DNA from: Pararge aegeria
Taxonomy: Eukaryota; Arthropoda; Insecta; Lepidoptera; Nymphalidae
Direction of reading: 5' to 3'
NCBI RefSeq assembly: GCF_905163445.1
Contig: NC_053190.1
Span: forward strand, 12,650,501 to 12,714,500
DNA length: 64,000 nt
The notes under the pieces were generated by a model that saw nothing but the letters and a program-made list of their open reading frames with translations, made no database searches and was not told the origin of the DNA. Shown in pieces: positions 46,036 to 57,445 of this stretch. Position 1 is the stretch's first letter, and every line of letters starts with the position of its first letter. The translations under genes and the position numbers were made by a program.

Positions 46036-46490
46036 CCCTAACCACCCCACTCTGCAATTTAATTTAATTCAATTCAATTAAATTATATTTATTTGCTGAT
46101 ACAGGTAAATAGGTGTAACAGAAAAAAATATGTAGATCTTAACTGTACAGTGCCAAATTGGCATGCAAATTGTTACCAGGGTTGTATTTAAATTTTAATT
46201 AATGTTACTACGAGGTACAATTAAGATATTGGCAAATACAATAATATTAATTACAATTACGAAATAATGTTTTTAATAATACAATACAATTAATAAATAA
46301 TAAATTACAATTAAGTTAATATGGGTTCATGTCAAAGAATACAAATAAATTAATAATTACTAATGAATGTCATTTTAAATATTCATCAATAGTATAAAAA
46401 TAATGTTTATTTAAGTAACTTATCTTTTAAACATTCTTACGTAGGCTGAGGCCGACTATTCTTATCAGTTGTTTCTGATATTCATAGAAC
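46036..46490 (-). repeat. Possible AT-rich LINE 3' remnant
   Basis: The sequence is very AT-rich with worn-tail appearance; orientation and family are guesses based on general resemblance to lepidopteran LINE tails. Confidence 0.25.
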
Positions 46491-46599
46491 GCCATTCCTT
46501 AACATGCACTAACGAAAGGACGGAAGGTAAATATAAAATATACCGACAACCGATTTTTAATTAAGATTGATTATGTCCCTACCCTAAAGCATGAAAAAA

Positions 46600-46745
46600 A
46601 CCGCGGGCCGCCCGGCCGCGTAAAATATAGTTCGGAAATAAAACTGGACCCGGTAGGTGGCGCTGCAATTACGTTCTAGGTTTTTTAAGATATTAATACC
46701 GGTTATAACCAACTTGGTGCAGCTGAAGTTGCGTGGGTCAGCTAG
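46600..46745 (+). mobile_element. Helitron-like 3' end
   Basis: A GC-rich palindromic block (CCGCGGGCCGCCCGGCCGCG) near 46,600-46,620 is followed by a body ending GCTGAAGTTGCGTGGGTCAG and CTAG at 46,742-46,745 before T. Confidence 0.45.
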
Positions 46746-47254
46746 TAAAGATTAAAATGAAAACAAAACCCACGAAAAAAGTACTCAAATTAACACCCAA
46801 TGAATTAAGATAAAAAATACTTAAACTTTAATTAAACCTTATCTAAAATATGGAGGTAATTTCGTTAATTACAAAGTCGATAGCTATTCCAACTCTTTAC
46901 GACTGCTCTGTCCGCGATAACGTTTCTAATTGTCGAATAAAAAAGGATTAGGGCTAATCCTTGTTTAATAAAAATGTTAATCATGAGATTTCCCATCGCA
47001 GTATGCTAATGTTATGGCAGCCTGCTCGTTATTGAGGACGGCTTAAATGTATGCATTTTGTCAGAGCGATGTTTTAACATTGCTTTTGATAAAAAATAAT
47101 TCTAATTTATTTTTAATAGAAATAGTTGGTAAGCAAGAAATCAGTCACCTGAAATTAAGTTACAAAGAGAGAGATAGATAGATTAGAGTCAAAGATATCT
47201 TTATTCAAGTTGGCCCATAGATGCCACTCATGATGCGTACATTACATAGAGATG

Positions 47255-47380
47255 TGCACACGGTAGTGAGATGATGGCGATAACCTTATTCGTAAACTTA
47301 AAACTAAAGCTACGAGGGTTCAAAATGCGCCCTGGTCCAAGAAGAAGCCCACAACAAACTTAGTCGGGTGTTTTTTTTTG
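47255..47380 (-). repeat. Jockey-like LINE 3' UTR fragment, minus strand
   Basis: TGAGATGATGGCGATAACCT, GAGGGTTCAAAATGCGCCCT and GTCCAAGAAGAAGCCCACAA are the complement of the 3' UTR seen at 23.6 kb. Confidence 0.65.
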
Positions 47381-47404
47381 TAATAATTAAAGCCCCATAA
47401 ACAT

Positions 47405-47670
47405 CTCCGCTCATCTTAAACCGTGACGTGTGGTGACGGCAGAACAGAATATAGTTCATTACCCCTCCTCTTCCCGAGGGTGTCGTATGGGGCGTCTAAG
47501 GGAATAAAATCGAGAACGAGCTTCAGCGTCCTCTGTGCTACTAGGTATTTCCATCTACAGCAATCGCCAACCCGTCTGGCCAGCGGCGTGATTATGTGAA
47601 AACTTTCCCGTTGAGGGAGGCCTTTAGTCTAGCAGTGAAATTTTATAGGCTATTGATGACAAACACCAAC
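47405..47670 (+). repeat. SINE-like family G copy
   Basis: CTCCTCTTCCCGAGGGTGTC, CGTATGGGGCGTCTAAGGGA, AATCGCCAACCCGTCTGGCC and GAGGGAGGCCTTTAGTCTAG with an ATAGGCT end, the order typical of this lepidopteran repeat. Confidence 0.55.
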
Positions 47671-47851
47671 ATCCGAGGAAATATCAACAACAAACACGTT
47701 GCCGGCTTTTAAATGCATAAACCCAAATCGTAATTTTGAGGTAAATCGAGGTCAATTTGTAACAGCGTAAATTTATTGTAGATAGAACCCGTTGTAGATG
47801 TAGTTCGATGGTAGTAAGTTGGATGTCATCTTAAAGATCCTTATTTTGAAT

Positions 47852-48092
47852 GGTCGATAAGCGCAGTGGGCAGCGACCCTGCCTTTTGAGTCTAAGGCCG
47901 TGGATTGGATTCCCACAACTGTAAAATGTTTTTGTGACTGTGGCTGGGTGTGTATATTATAAGTTTTTATGTATATTATTCATAAAAAAATATTCAACAG
48001 TCATCTTAGTAACCATAACACAAGCTACGCTTACATTGGGACAATATGGCGATGTGTGTATTGTACTAATATATTTATTTATATAATTTATT
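47852..48092 (+). repeat. tRNA-derived SINE family A, copy 3
   Basis: GATAAGCGCAGTGGGCAGCG (A box), a B-box-like TGGATTCCCACAACTG, and ACAAGCTACGCTTACATTGG with a TTTAT tail. Shortened in the middle relative to copy 1. Confidence 0.8.
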
Positions 48093-48199
48093 TATCAACT
48101 GCGAGTATTTCACTCAAGTTTGGTTTGCCGATGATGTGCTCAGTTTCTGTAGTAGTCTAAGTCTTCGAGCAGTGATGACTTTAGGTTCCAAAATATAGT

Positions 48200-48500
48200 C
48201 ACTAACAATATACCTCATAAGTACTGCCTAGCGGGCGATGGAGGCACTCTTCGCGATTAAATTAGGAATGAGCAGATCCGTTGAAAACCAGAGGTACCTA
48301 CATAGCTCTACTGATCGCAAAGCTAAAGTGGCCAGGGTGAAGTATATTGCTCGGAGAACCGATGGACACTGGGGTCCCCAAAAAGGGTAAAAGCAGCGTT
48401 AGTAAACCCCCGACTATGTGGACAGACGACATCGATCAATTGATAGCAAGTCGCTGGATGAAAGCGGCACCAGACCGTGGAATTTGGTACACCTTTGGTG
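48200..48500 (+). pseudogene. RTE-like LINE remnant, endonuclease-RT C-terminus
   Basis: Frameshifted translation: STDRKAKVARVKYIARRTDG, then HWG, and further on the codons for MWTDDIDQLIASRWMKAAPD. This matches the family tail (ARRTDGRWG..RWTDDL..AGSRWMQAAQD). Open frame 48,347-48,538 is part of this ORF, not a host gene. Confidence 0.7.
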
Positions 48501-49134
48501 TTATGGTACTTGAACGATTATACTGTAATTATAATTAAACATAAAATAATGTTACTTTACAATGACCGCTACAGGTCAAAACCGAGTACAGCTCAAGAGC
48601 ATTTTCTCAAGAGCTGCTAAACGTACTCACGTAAATCGTAAAAAGTTCTCAAGGTTTGATACTCCAATTCCACGGAATTACCTATAAAATATGAGTTCTC
48701 GTCTTAGAGCTCGTAAAGCATTCGACTTTTACAAATAAAATATAACCAATAGGTGCGACTCTTAAATGCCAGTCAGACGACGTGACCAAAACGTAAATCG
48801 GGATTTATTAAAATACTAAACGTAAAATTCTTTTATATTTTGTACGTTTTAATAACTTCGCCTTTTTTATTCATAAAAAAATTCTTTCGTCTAATTTAGT
48901 TTTTAATTTCAAAAGTCTTTGATTCTTTGCTAAAGTCGTTTGCATTTAATTTGCGTACCTACAATTTGTACATGAGTACTGTATCATTTCTTTTGAAACT
49001 GAAATTAAGTTCGAAATGCATTTTATGAAGTTACTAAAAGCAGTACGAGTCCAATAATTTTATTCATAGAGAATCAGGTACATCCTACGTGCCTCTGAGA
49101 GGCGGTGTATCCCGTTTATTGTCACTAACATAAT
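48501..49134. other. Unassigned noncoding DNA
   Basis: No gene or repeat recognised. Confidence 0.4.
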
Positions 49135-49290
49135 AATATCGTATTTAAGCTCAAGCTCAAGCAAGTAGCTGGAACCCGCTGGAAACAAGCGGATTCCATA
49201 TCCGCTTGTTTCCAACGGGATGTTGGAATTCCCAACAAAATACCTATGTGCAGCAGTGGACTTCCATCGGTTCATATGATGATAAAAATT
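49135..49290 (+). pseudogene. RTE-like LINE 3' fragment with internal hairpin
   Basis: GTAGCTGGAACCCGCTGGAA and GCAGCAGTGGACTTCCATCG match the end of the 21.8 kb copy. Within it an inverted repeat (arms 49,176-49,193 and 49,201-49,218, 17 of 18 paired, 7-nt loop) duplicates part of the element in reverse. Confidence 0.55.
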
Positions 49291-49789
49291 ATAGTAATCA
49301 TTAAAATATCGACAACGCAGTTTCCTACGTTACATACGAATGGGGTTTGTAAGTTCAGGAATGTTCACATTCTTGGCAGTAGCAAAGATAGGAAACAAAT
49401 TTCCAGTAAGACAGCAGTCGTGGTATGGTAAAGTTATAAGACATCCAAAAACCTCATGAACAATTCTTTACTATGAATGACTGAATCTGGACTCAAAGCT
49501 GGATTTCGGTAATATCAAACGAAATCAAGACCACTCAAATTGCCACATTGAGGACCCAAAGCAGAGTAACCAAATAGAAAAGCCAACCCCCTATGGAATC
49601 AGATGGTATATGGCTAGATGCTAATTAAAACTTGTGAATCACTAATAGATAAAGTGTATGAATAAAGAGGCGCGTAACCAACGGTGGGACATTAATAGGC
49701 TGACAATGTGCAAATCAGGGTCCTAAGTGAAAACGTTGCTTTTACTTGCCTGCAAGCTGTTATAGATTGGTGGATAAAATTAAAAAAAT
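49291..49789. other. Unassigned noncoding DNA with a short SINE-like tail
   Basis: ACGGTGGGACATTAATAGGC at about 49,681-49,700 resembles the tail at 8.06 kb. Otherwise nothing. Confidence 0.4.
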
Positions 49790-49985
49790 ATCAAAATTCA
49801 AAATTACTTTATTTTAAGTAGGCCTACTTTATAAGCACTTTTGAAACGACAAGTATGTATGTTTGTAGTGAAAAAGAGCAATCTGCGGAGTTTCTTGCCG
49901 GCTCTTCTTTTCAGTGGAATCCGCTTTTCGAACCTGCAGTAGAGTGACCACAAACAGACTGACTTGACTTGACTTGACTGACTTG
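49790..49985 (-). repeat. LINE 3' fragment, minus strand, with GACTT repeats
   Basis: AAGTAGGCCTACTTTATAAG, then GCCGGCTCTTCTTTTCAGTG; shares its start with 20.2 kb. It contains a short GACTT tandem at about 49,959-49,982. Confidence 0.5.
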
Positions 49986-51164
49986 GAACTTGTGAAATAA
50001 ATAAAACCAATACTTTTGTTAATAGTAGGTACTGCAGTAAGTGGTTTTGAAAAATAGCAGTACTATTTGGAATCTTCTTAAATGACTATATCACATTTTA
50101 ATTATTTATCAAATGTGTAAGTTTAGTCAGCAAATGTTTAGCATAAAAGTACCGAAACAACCGCAGCGGTTTGTCTCGATGCCTATCTGCAACGATTACC
50201 TGAGGTGTTTAGTTAGAAAGAATAAAAAGCAGCTGTGAGTGTTGGGACTTGATATTCTGCTACATTGTAGAAGGACAGGAACTGAGTTTATAAATTTTAA
50301 TTACTGCAATTAAAATTTAATTTCAGCAAGTACTAAAATAAATAAATGTAATCTTTATTACATACAAAATGTTTTTAATATCGACTTTTTGGATCAACGT
50401 TGAAAGCACAGCTAATTTAGGCACAACGCCATCTAGGAATTGCTCGGAAAACTTAAATATGGAATACAAGGATAACATTTTCTTTACTTCCATGCAAATT
50501 GTATAAAATGAACCTGCACAAGAGCCTGCACATGTTTGCAAGTCGATAACCTGATAAAGTTTCATTTATTAGATCACGCCATACCTGCATTGCCATTCAG
50601 CGAACAGACTGTCTGGCGAACGCGCTTTCTATCAAAAGTTCCACGTACAGGATATGCGACGTTACTTTGAGAGGATTTTATGTTTCGTTTTGTTGTCATA
50701 AAAAAATTGCTCCCCTTACGTATCTCGGTTAAATAGAAGTCGCCGTCTTTCAATCCAGATGTTCGATCGCATTTCTGTCGATCGACAATCGGGTAGATTC
50801 ACGAATCACTGCTTTTAGACATGTTATGGAAATACCATGATTACCGATCGAATAAAATAATAAAGAAAGAGATAATAAAGAAAAGACCTTCTTTTGAGAA
50901 GGTTTTAGATATCTTTGATTAGGTAGTTATTATAAATTCATTATGAGTTTTCTTCTTAAGCTTTTGAGATCATTAAAATTTACGAAAAAAACAATTTATA
51001 GAAGGCAGGTTTGACCTACAGAAAAACTAATTTGGACACCGGAGACGCAAAAAAAAAACTTCTTAGCCTAATTATGTTATAGTTTTTTATTCTTTATGCA
51101 AGGTGCTGTTTATATACTTACGTGAATAATCGCTTAAAAAAAATTGGCCACGTATGCCATCATG
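49986..51164. other. Unassigned noncoding DNA
   Basis: An 80-codon minus-strand frame (50,323-50,565) has no recognisable features. No repeat identified. Confidence 0.4.
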
Positions 51165-51233
51165 GAAAACGCTGTCTTATTCGGTAACCACGAGTGGCGT
51201 GCACTCGTGGTTACCGAATAAGACAGCGTTTTC
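51165..51233. repeat. Perfect hairpin, 32-bp arms, 5-nt loop
   Basis: The arm at 51,165-51,196, beginning GAAAACGCTGTCTTATTCGG, is the exact reverse complement of 51,202-51,233. It is not AT-rich and not part of a recognised repeat family here. Confidence 0.92.
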
Positions 51234-51599
51234 AAGGTAACAGGGTATGTACAAGGTATGCAATAAGCGGGCAAATGATAAAAACTAAAAAAGTACGGGT
51301 TATAAAAAACTATCCTTAGGCATTGTAAGAGTTATAAAGTTTTTATAACTTGTACTGGAAATTTCCTTCATTTTATATCGTATGCATACCTTATGCGTAC
51401 CCTCTATGCACGCCACTGATCACCACTTTCACAAGTGTTGTATTTACCACAGAATACTTACTTACAATATTCCTTGACGTTTCACATCTGCTTGGCCCGT
51501 GACCGCCAATATTATTTGTTGCATGTTGCATTTATTCTTAATGCCTGAAAAATGTGTTTCAATACATGATCATCAATATATTGAATTTTCAGTCCTATA

Positions 51600-51670
51600 A
51601 CAGTCCACTGGTGGACTAAAGGCCTCTGCCAATTAGAGAATTTGCCCATAATCACCTGGACGGACGGGTT
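51600..51670 (-). repeat. SINE-like family G fragment, minus strand
   Basis: AGTCCACTGGTGGACTAAAG and GGCCTCTGCCAATTAGAGAA followed by TTGCCCATAATCACC and GGACGGGTTGG, complement of the family G order. Confidence 0.5.
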
Positions 51671-51788
51671 GGTAAACGTAGTAGATGGTATTAGATCGAA
51701 ACTGCAACGTTTCCTACTAGATGACGCTACAGCAGCTTTAAGACTGATGTGACAGGCATATACTAATTTTCGGCATCGACGGTAGGAG

Positions 51789-51880
51789 TACGGCCGTAGC
51801 TTAATTGGTGAAAGCGCTCAGTCCGCGATTGCCCGAAAGTCGCAGGTTCAAATCCTGTCGGTTCCGAAAATTTTTATATG
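51789..51880 (+). repeat. tRNA-like sequence (SINE head or tRNA pseudogene)
   Basis: GGCCGTAGCTTAATTGGTGA fits a tRNA D-arm/A-box and GCAGGTTCAAATCCTGT a T-arm with intact B-box. The acceptor arm pairs poorly (the 5' bases before TAGC and the 3' CGGTTCC match in only about 3-5 positions), and I cannot place a normal anticodon arm. Best read as a tRNA-derived SINE head, not a working tRNA. Confidence 0.5.
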
Positions 51881-52494
51881 CATTTTAAATTTATAAAATT
51901 GATAATTCCTCCAAGTGTAGGTAAAAACACTAATAAAAATTATAAAAATAGATGGTAATAGTAACACAGAGGACGCTACTGCCCAGACCGTTAACTTCGT
52001 CACCTCGTACGAGACCCGCGGAAAGGGATGGAATGGTGACAAAAGCTTTCTGATCTGCCCTCGCCATATGGCACAATTAAATTTAAAATATACAGAACAT
52101 ATCAGATTTTTGCTACAACAAAATGCCGCACTAATGCAGATAAACGCTCACCAATGTTTAGAATGATACAGATGTATTAACTAGTAGTTTGCATTATAAG
52201 TGATGAAATATATATTATTTTTGTAATAACTTAAATTTCTTTTTCAATTTTTGTGTTGCCCTATTTTTTAATATAAGTTTAGTAATTCGTGGACAATGAT
52301 GCGGGTATTATGCTAATGCTATTTTATTTTTAGCTGTCTTTTTTGTTTTTTTTTGTGCATGACTGTCTGTTGTACCTAATAAATAAAATAAAATAAAATG
52401 TTTTCTTTTTATATAGTAAATAATTGATGTGTGAAGCAGATAACCCACATGACGGTTAGTGAAAACTGATGTCTATAAACAGAGCAAATTATTG
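51881..52494. other. Unassigned noncoding DNA
   Basis: No gene. A short AAATAAAAT tandem lies at about 52,378-52,399. Confidence 0.4.
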
Positions 52495-52665
52495 CTCTGT
52501 GTCCACCAACCTGAGGCGTAGGTGTGAAGTCTCCACCAGCACCGGCAACCACGACCTTCAGACTGGAACACAGCATTGTGATAATGCTGTTAAGCGGCAG
52601 CAATAAGCACGGTGTTAGTACTTCCTCGGACGAGCTGTCACAAAAAGTTCTACTACTTAACAAAA
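52495..52665 (-). repeat. LINE-like fragment, family K, minus strand
   Basis: TGTCCACCAACCTGAGGCGT, CACCGGCAACCACGACCTTC and GACTGGAACACAGCATTG; related to 34.74 kb (-), 33.5 kb (+) and 55.4 kb (+). Confidence 0.5.
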
Positions 52666-52707
52666 ACTTTTAGGAACACAGTAGAGTTTGTAAATATATT
52701 TTCAAAA

Positions 52708-52998
52708 TCTTAATATATATAAATCTCCTGTCACGATGTTTGTCCGCGATGGACTCCTAAACAACTTAACCGATTTTAAATTAAATTGACACACCGTGAG
52801 CAGTCTGGTCCAACTTAAGAGATAGGATAGCTTAGATCTTTAATTATAGTCGCAATTTTATTTTATTGCAAATTATTTATCTATAATTAATTGACAGTCA
52901 CATGTTATATATATACTACTATACTCATTTAAGGCTTAGCGATACTGAATACTTTAAAAACAATATCAAACGCAGACGAAGTCGCGGGCAACAGCTAG
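52708..52998 (+). mobile_element. Non-autonomous Helitron, 291 bp (copy 2 of 2)
   Basis: Starts TC after A and ends CTAG (52,995-52,998) before T. Near-identical to 11,747-12,044 apart from a few substitutions and small indels. The end reads GACGAAGTCGCGGGCAACAG before CTAG, the better preserved form. Confidence 0.78.
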
Positions 52999-54041
52999 TA
53001 GTTTAATGTGTTTTGAACAAAGTAACAAATACCATTCCTAATACGCCGAGGGATCAAACTCAGTATATAACATTAATAGACGTATTATACGAAGTGCACA
53101 AAGGCAAGATTTATTTATTGTCTGGCATCCATCGAGATACCAATTAATCTCTTTGCGGTACAGACTGCACTCGTATATATCAAAAGCGTTCGTGCACTAA
53201 GCTGAAACGCAATAACTTAGTTTAAAAGATATCGACGGAAACCGCTGGGTTCTATTCCATTAGGTTATAGTGCTTCTTGTGGGATGACTAGCAGCAGCTA
53301 GCTTCGCTTAGGTTAATTAGGTTATTTACAAATTTTAAACCTATATTTTGCTCGGTTTGCTATTTTTAGCAGACGGATTCTTCTTAAATTTACAAAAAAA
53401 ATTATAAATATTGTTTTTAACTCTGCAGTCTTTGTATATAATGTACATTATTTACTAGTCAAGCCCTTTCATTCGATACCCATATTGACGGAGTTGAGTT
53501 TGTGGAGGACACACACAGACACATATATAAAAAAATAACCGAATCTCTTATATGTGTGGGTGTGAATCTTTACCCTATCTTTAATAGTTTCTATAAAGGA
53601 AGATGATGAGATATAAAAGCCTTCCATACAAGAATATGGAAAAGTGAAAGTCTTTCATAATAGAGATAGTCTGATATCAATTTCCAATAACGCTGTAATG
53701 GATAAAACTACGTGTAACTGGCACCGAACCTAACTTTGGCACTCCCAGGAGTAATTATCAAACTTTGTCAAACTTAACTATGAACTACGCAGCGTATAAT
53801 ATTTAATGGCGTGCACCCTTGACTAGATTCATGCTAAGTATCAGTACTACATTATAAAGTGCTGTTTTTGCTACCCACGGCCACAAGCACGCGTAAGCCT
53901 TAATTGTGCATATTTTCAGTGTTATTTACAGTATAAGCATTAAACAGCCATATTATAATTATTATAGAATGAAAATCTTCTTAAATAAAAGGTATAATTT
54001 ATTATCACCAATCGACTTCCCTTGGTTTTCCTAATCCTAAG
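52999..54041. other. Unassigned noncoding DNA
   Basis: No gene and no repeat recognised. Confidence 0.4.
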
Positions 54042-54160
54042 AAGAGATCGCCACTAAGCGATAAGGCCCTTTGTATCCTACTTTTTAAGTTTATTTTCGT
54101 TGTGTTATTGTTTTTTTTTCCTATTTGTGGTGTACAAATAAAGTGTATAAATGAAAAAAA
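54042..54160 (+). repeat. LINE 3' UTR fragment
   Basis: AGAGATCGCCACTAAGCGAT and AAGGCCCTTTGTATCC followed by a T run, TGTGGTGTACAAATAAAG and an A tail; complement family at 9.6 kb. Confidence 0.55.
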
Positions 54161-54239
54161 TAATTATTGTTTTAGGCCAGTGTTTGTAATACGGTTTTAC
54201 ACACGCCATTATTTCTCATTGCATTCCCTCGGCTAGTAT

Positions 54240-54515
54240 CATTTAACGAGTTGAAAAGCTTCTTTCTCTCCGCAGCCTATTAACGTCCGACTGCTGGGTA
54301 CACGCTTCCTCTATAACAGAAGGGGTGACTTTAGAGCATAGACCCACTACGCTGCGCGCTGTTACAATGCGGGTCGGTGGTCTTTAACAACTATTATCAC
54401 ATGTTAGTCCGATAGCTTAACGCTCTCTTTGAGGCACGCGGATTGACACCGCCCAGTTCCTATCTCCGGGCTGATACTGAAAATTCTTTAAGATCAGAAA
54501 AACACAATATCTGCC
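54240..54515 (+). repeat. SINE-like family D copy
   Basis: AGTCCGATAGCTTAACGCTC, GAGGCACGCGGATTGACACC and TATCTCCGGGCTGATACTG follow the order at 32.0 kb. Confidence 0.5.
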
Positions 54516-54520
54516 TGACG

Positions 54521-54772
54521 GACGGCCGATTCGTGCAGAGGGCAGTGACCCTCTCCCTTCTGAGTCAAAGGCCGTAGGATCGATTCCCACAACTGGAAAA
54601 TGTTTGGGTGATGAACATGACTATGTTTTTTTTAGTGTCTGGGTATTTATTTTATTATTATTCATAAAGAAAATATCCATTTGTATTCATAACACAAGCT
54701 ACGCTTACTTTGGGACTAGATTGCCATGTGTTTATTGTCGTAGTATATTTATTTATTTATTTATATTTATCT
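54521..54772 (+). repeat. tRNA-derived SINE family A, copy 4
   Basis: GCCGATTCGTGCAGAGGGCA, B-box-like GGATCGATTCCCACAACTGG, GTGTCTGGGTATTTAT, CAAGCTACGCTTACTTTGGG and a TTTA tail. Plus strand like the other three copies. Confidence 0.8.
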
Positions 54773-55164
54773 AACAATTTTTGACCCGACCCTCCATGTT
54801 TGATAGTAGGATATTGAAATTAATATAATATAATTTTTAAATAGTTAAGATGCTTGGCATCTGGCAAGCCTGCTGCGATAGCTTCTTTATTAATAAAAAT
54901 AGTGGAAATTGGGAGAGAAAAGCCCTGCAATAAAAATAGTTTGAAAAGTACGTCGCTGGCAAAATTATAACGCGCAAGAGCTATAAATTCTTGCAGCAAG
55001 TACGGGACCTCACTTTCATACTCTCAGAAGTAATTATCGAACACTGTCAAACTTTACTATCGACTATGGCGGGAATAAATTATGTTTAACGGCTCACTTA
55101 CCTGTCTAGATCCGTGTAAAATGCACTGTTATAATACCTTGTTTAAAACAAACATTTTAACAAT

Positions 55165-55350
55165 TATTCATTGTAAAGTCAACATCCTGAGGATGCTTCG
55201 GTTTCAGAGCGAAACGTGCGCAGAGGGTACATCGCCGAAGATCTGTTTGGTGTGGTGTATAAATGACACCATACAGATTCTCCTGCTTTTCGCGGAGTGT
55301 AACAAATTAAGCTTAATTTTCATAATAAACATTTTAACGGTGAAAGAAAT
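55165..55350 (+). repeat. Dispersed repeat E, plus strand
   Basis: AGGATGCTTCGGTTTCAGAG, CGAAACGTGCGCAGAGGGTA and TTAAGCTTAATTTTCATAAT match the complement of 32,541-32,765. The open frame 55,082-55,369 is this repeat. Confidence 0.55.
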
Positions 55351-55389
55351 ATTATTCATTGTATTATAATAGAACTTTTTTATATATTA

Positions 55390-55605
55390 ACAGGACTTTT
55401 TGTGGCAGAGCCTGTCCGGAGGAGTACCACTACCACGCTTATTGCTTCCACAAAGTAGTATTGTTGCAAATCTGGTCTAAAGGGTTTTGTAGCCGATGTG
55501 GCAATGACAGGCACATGGGGCTGAACACCTACGCCCCGAATTGATGTACACAGGACGGCACGATGCAGGACGTGTTCCTTTCCTGCTTGATATGTCAAAT
55601 TTTGC
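55390..55605 (+). repeat. LINE-like fragment, family K, plus strand
   Basis: GGCAGAGCCTGTCCGGAGGA, TTGCAAATCTGGTCTAAAGG and TGAACACCTACGCCCCGAAT resemble the complement of the 52.5 kb fragment. Small frames on both strands here are not genes. Confidence 0.45.
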
Positions 55606-57445
55606 TGTGTTTATAGGCGATTTTTGCACTCAGGAACAGGTTTGTTTCATTTGCTTTGTCCGTCGAATCATTATAAAAGTATTCACCCTATCTTCCATTG
55701 TTTTTTTCCGAAATGCAGTTATTTTCAATAACGTCTGTCCATCCTACTTATATTATAAAACCGAAAATGCGTGAGTATGTATGGATGTATGGATGTATGG
55801 ATGTGTGGATGCCTGGATGTTTGTTACTCATTCATATAAAAACAACTAAACGTAGTACGTAGAACGTACTGTTTTAAACTTAATAATACGAAGTGCAAAG
55901 AAGTGAAAAAGCAAATAATATTTCTAAATTCTAATCTACAAATACACATCGGCCATTAAGGTGGTACTTTAGACAATTAATTAGTATAATACGGCAATTC
56001 CTAACGCAAATCTCCAACTTAAAATGACTAATGTTTGTTCTTAAAGAGTTAGATACCTTCTTATGAATGCGGTGATAAAATTAAAGCAGTCTCTTGTCGC
56101 ACTTAACAGTACTTAAGAATTTCAAAAGTTGGGTGATTATATTTTTAAGTAGCGCAGTTTTTAAACTTCTTCAGAGTATTAAGATATACTTTGCACTATA
56201 ATATTAAAAAGTGTTAAATGCTTCAACCAACAATTTTGGTTGAAATAAAATGAAACGGGACACAGTCTATCTAATAAAACAGCCTTATCGCTTTAAAGCA
56301 ATCTCTCACACTTCCAGCTTTCTCTTCTAATTTATCATCAATAAAACGCAACTTCGTTTTCTTAATATCTTGTACAGATTTATATACTCCACAATGTATC
56401 TACGAGCTTGGTGGCGGAAAAGATCTGTGATACACGGTCGCGATTCTCATATATCCAATGTCTGTTCAAACTATCTGCCTATGAACTGCTCCGAATTATT
56501 TTTTACGCATAAGCTTTTCATCATCACGCTGCGTAGAAACCGATAAAGAAGATGGGTTTAATACACTGCCTAGACTCTATGAGGCTACCAGCTTAGACCC
56601 ACTTCTATTCAAGTGGTGTTGCTAAGCTGCCCGATTCACTTTTTCTAACTGCGATTATCATTCAAAACGCACAATTTGATAGCGATACTTGTAAACTTTT
56701 TTTTATTCAAATACCAGGTGGCCACCATTTAGCAACTGTTGATAAAGTTATAGGTACTAAATAGGGCCACCAGTGACAGATTAAGCGCTAGCGGCTAATC
56801 CATCAAGATCTAGAACTAAAAAAGATTTTATCAAACGTAACTGTAAACACGTAAATTCAAAAAGGCTCATCATCCCTGTGGTAGGTAATATTTAATAAAG
56901 GAAACGTCAGAGAACGTAATTTTCACGTGGAAAGTAGTATTGGAATATTTTGAATGAAGTCGGCTTGCCCTCTCGTAATTAGCTGTCCATATAACAGAGA
57001 GAGTAATTCCAAAGGCCACGCCCCGTAGCTGGCGAGACATTAAGTTTTTACGAGCTGAATAGAGGCGAAGATTGGAAAAAATTCAAAGCACTTTTTGTCG
57101 AAATTCGTAAAAAAATGTTTTGTATTGTGAGTAGCGTACAATGGTGGATGGAGGAAATGAGAGTCTGGGATCTGGGCGGCGCTCAATTTAACTCGCACGC
57201 GTACCGCCGTGGCCCCCTCTCCCCTCCCTTCCCTGGGTGCACGCTAGGGTGCCTGCAAACATTGCTAATTATTTAAATTATTACTTGAAGACCCTAGGAG
57301 TAGTACCATGGTCACGTGCAGAAACCTGATAGTGGCGCTCCATTTCTGTCCATCCTTTCGTTTGTCTGCCTTTGTGCCAGTTAGTCTGAATAATGGACGC
57401 GAATATTCCTTTTTTACTCTTTGAGTAGCATAAAAACTTTGTGGA
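55606..57445. other. Noncoding DNA with ATGGATGT microsatellite and a GC-richer block
   Basis: A GTATGGAT-type tandem lies at about 55,775-55,820. The stretch 56,930-57,260 has balanced composition and C-rich tracts (about 57,210-57,235) and matches no repeat in the window. No gene. Confidence 0.4.

Noticed and set aside
51789..51880. Functional tRNA gene
   Set aside because: Acceptor stem does not pair and no anticodon arm can be drawn with confidence.
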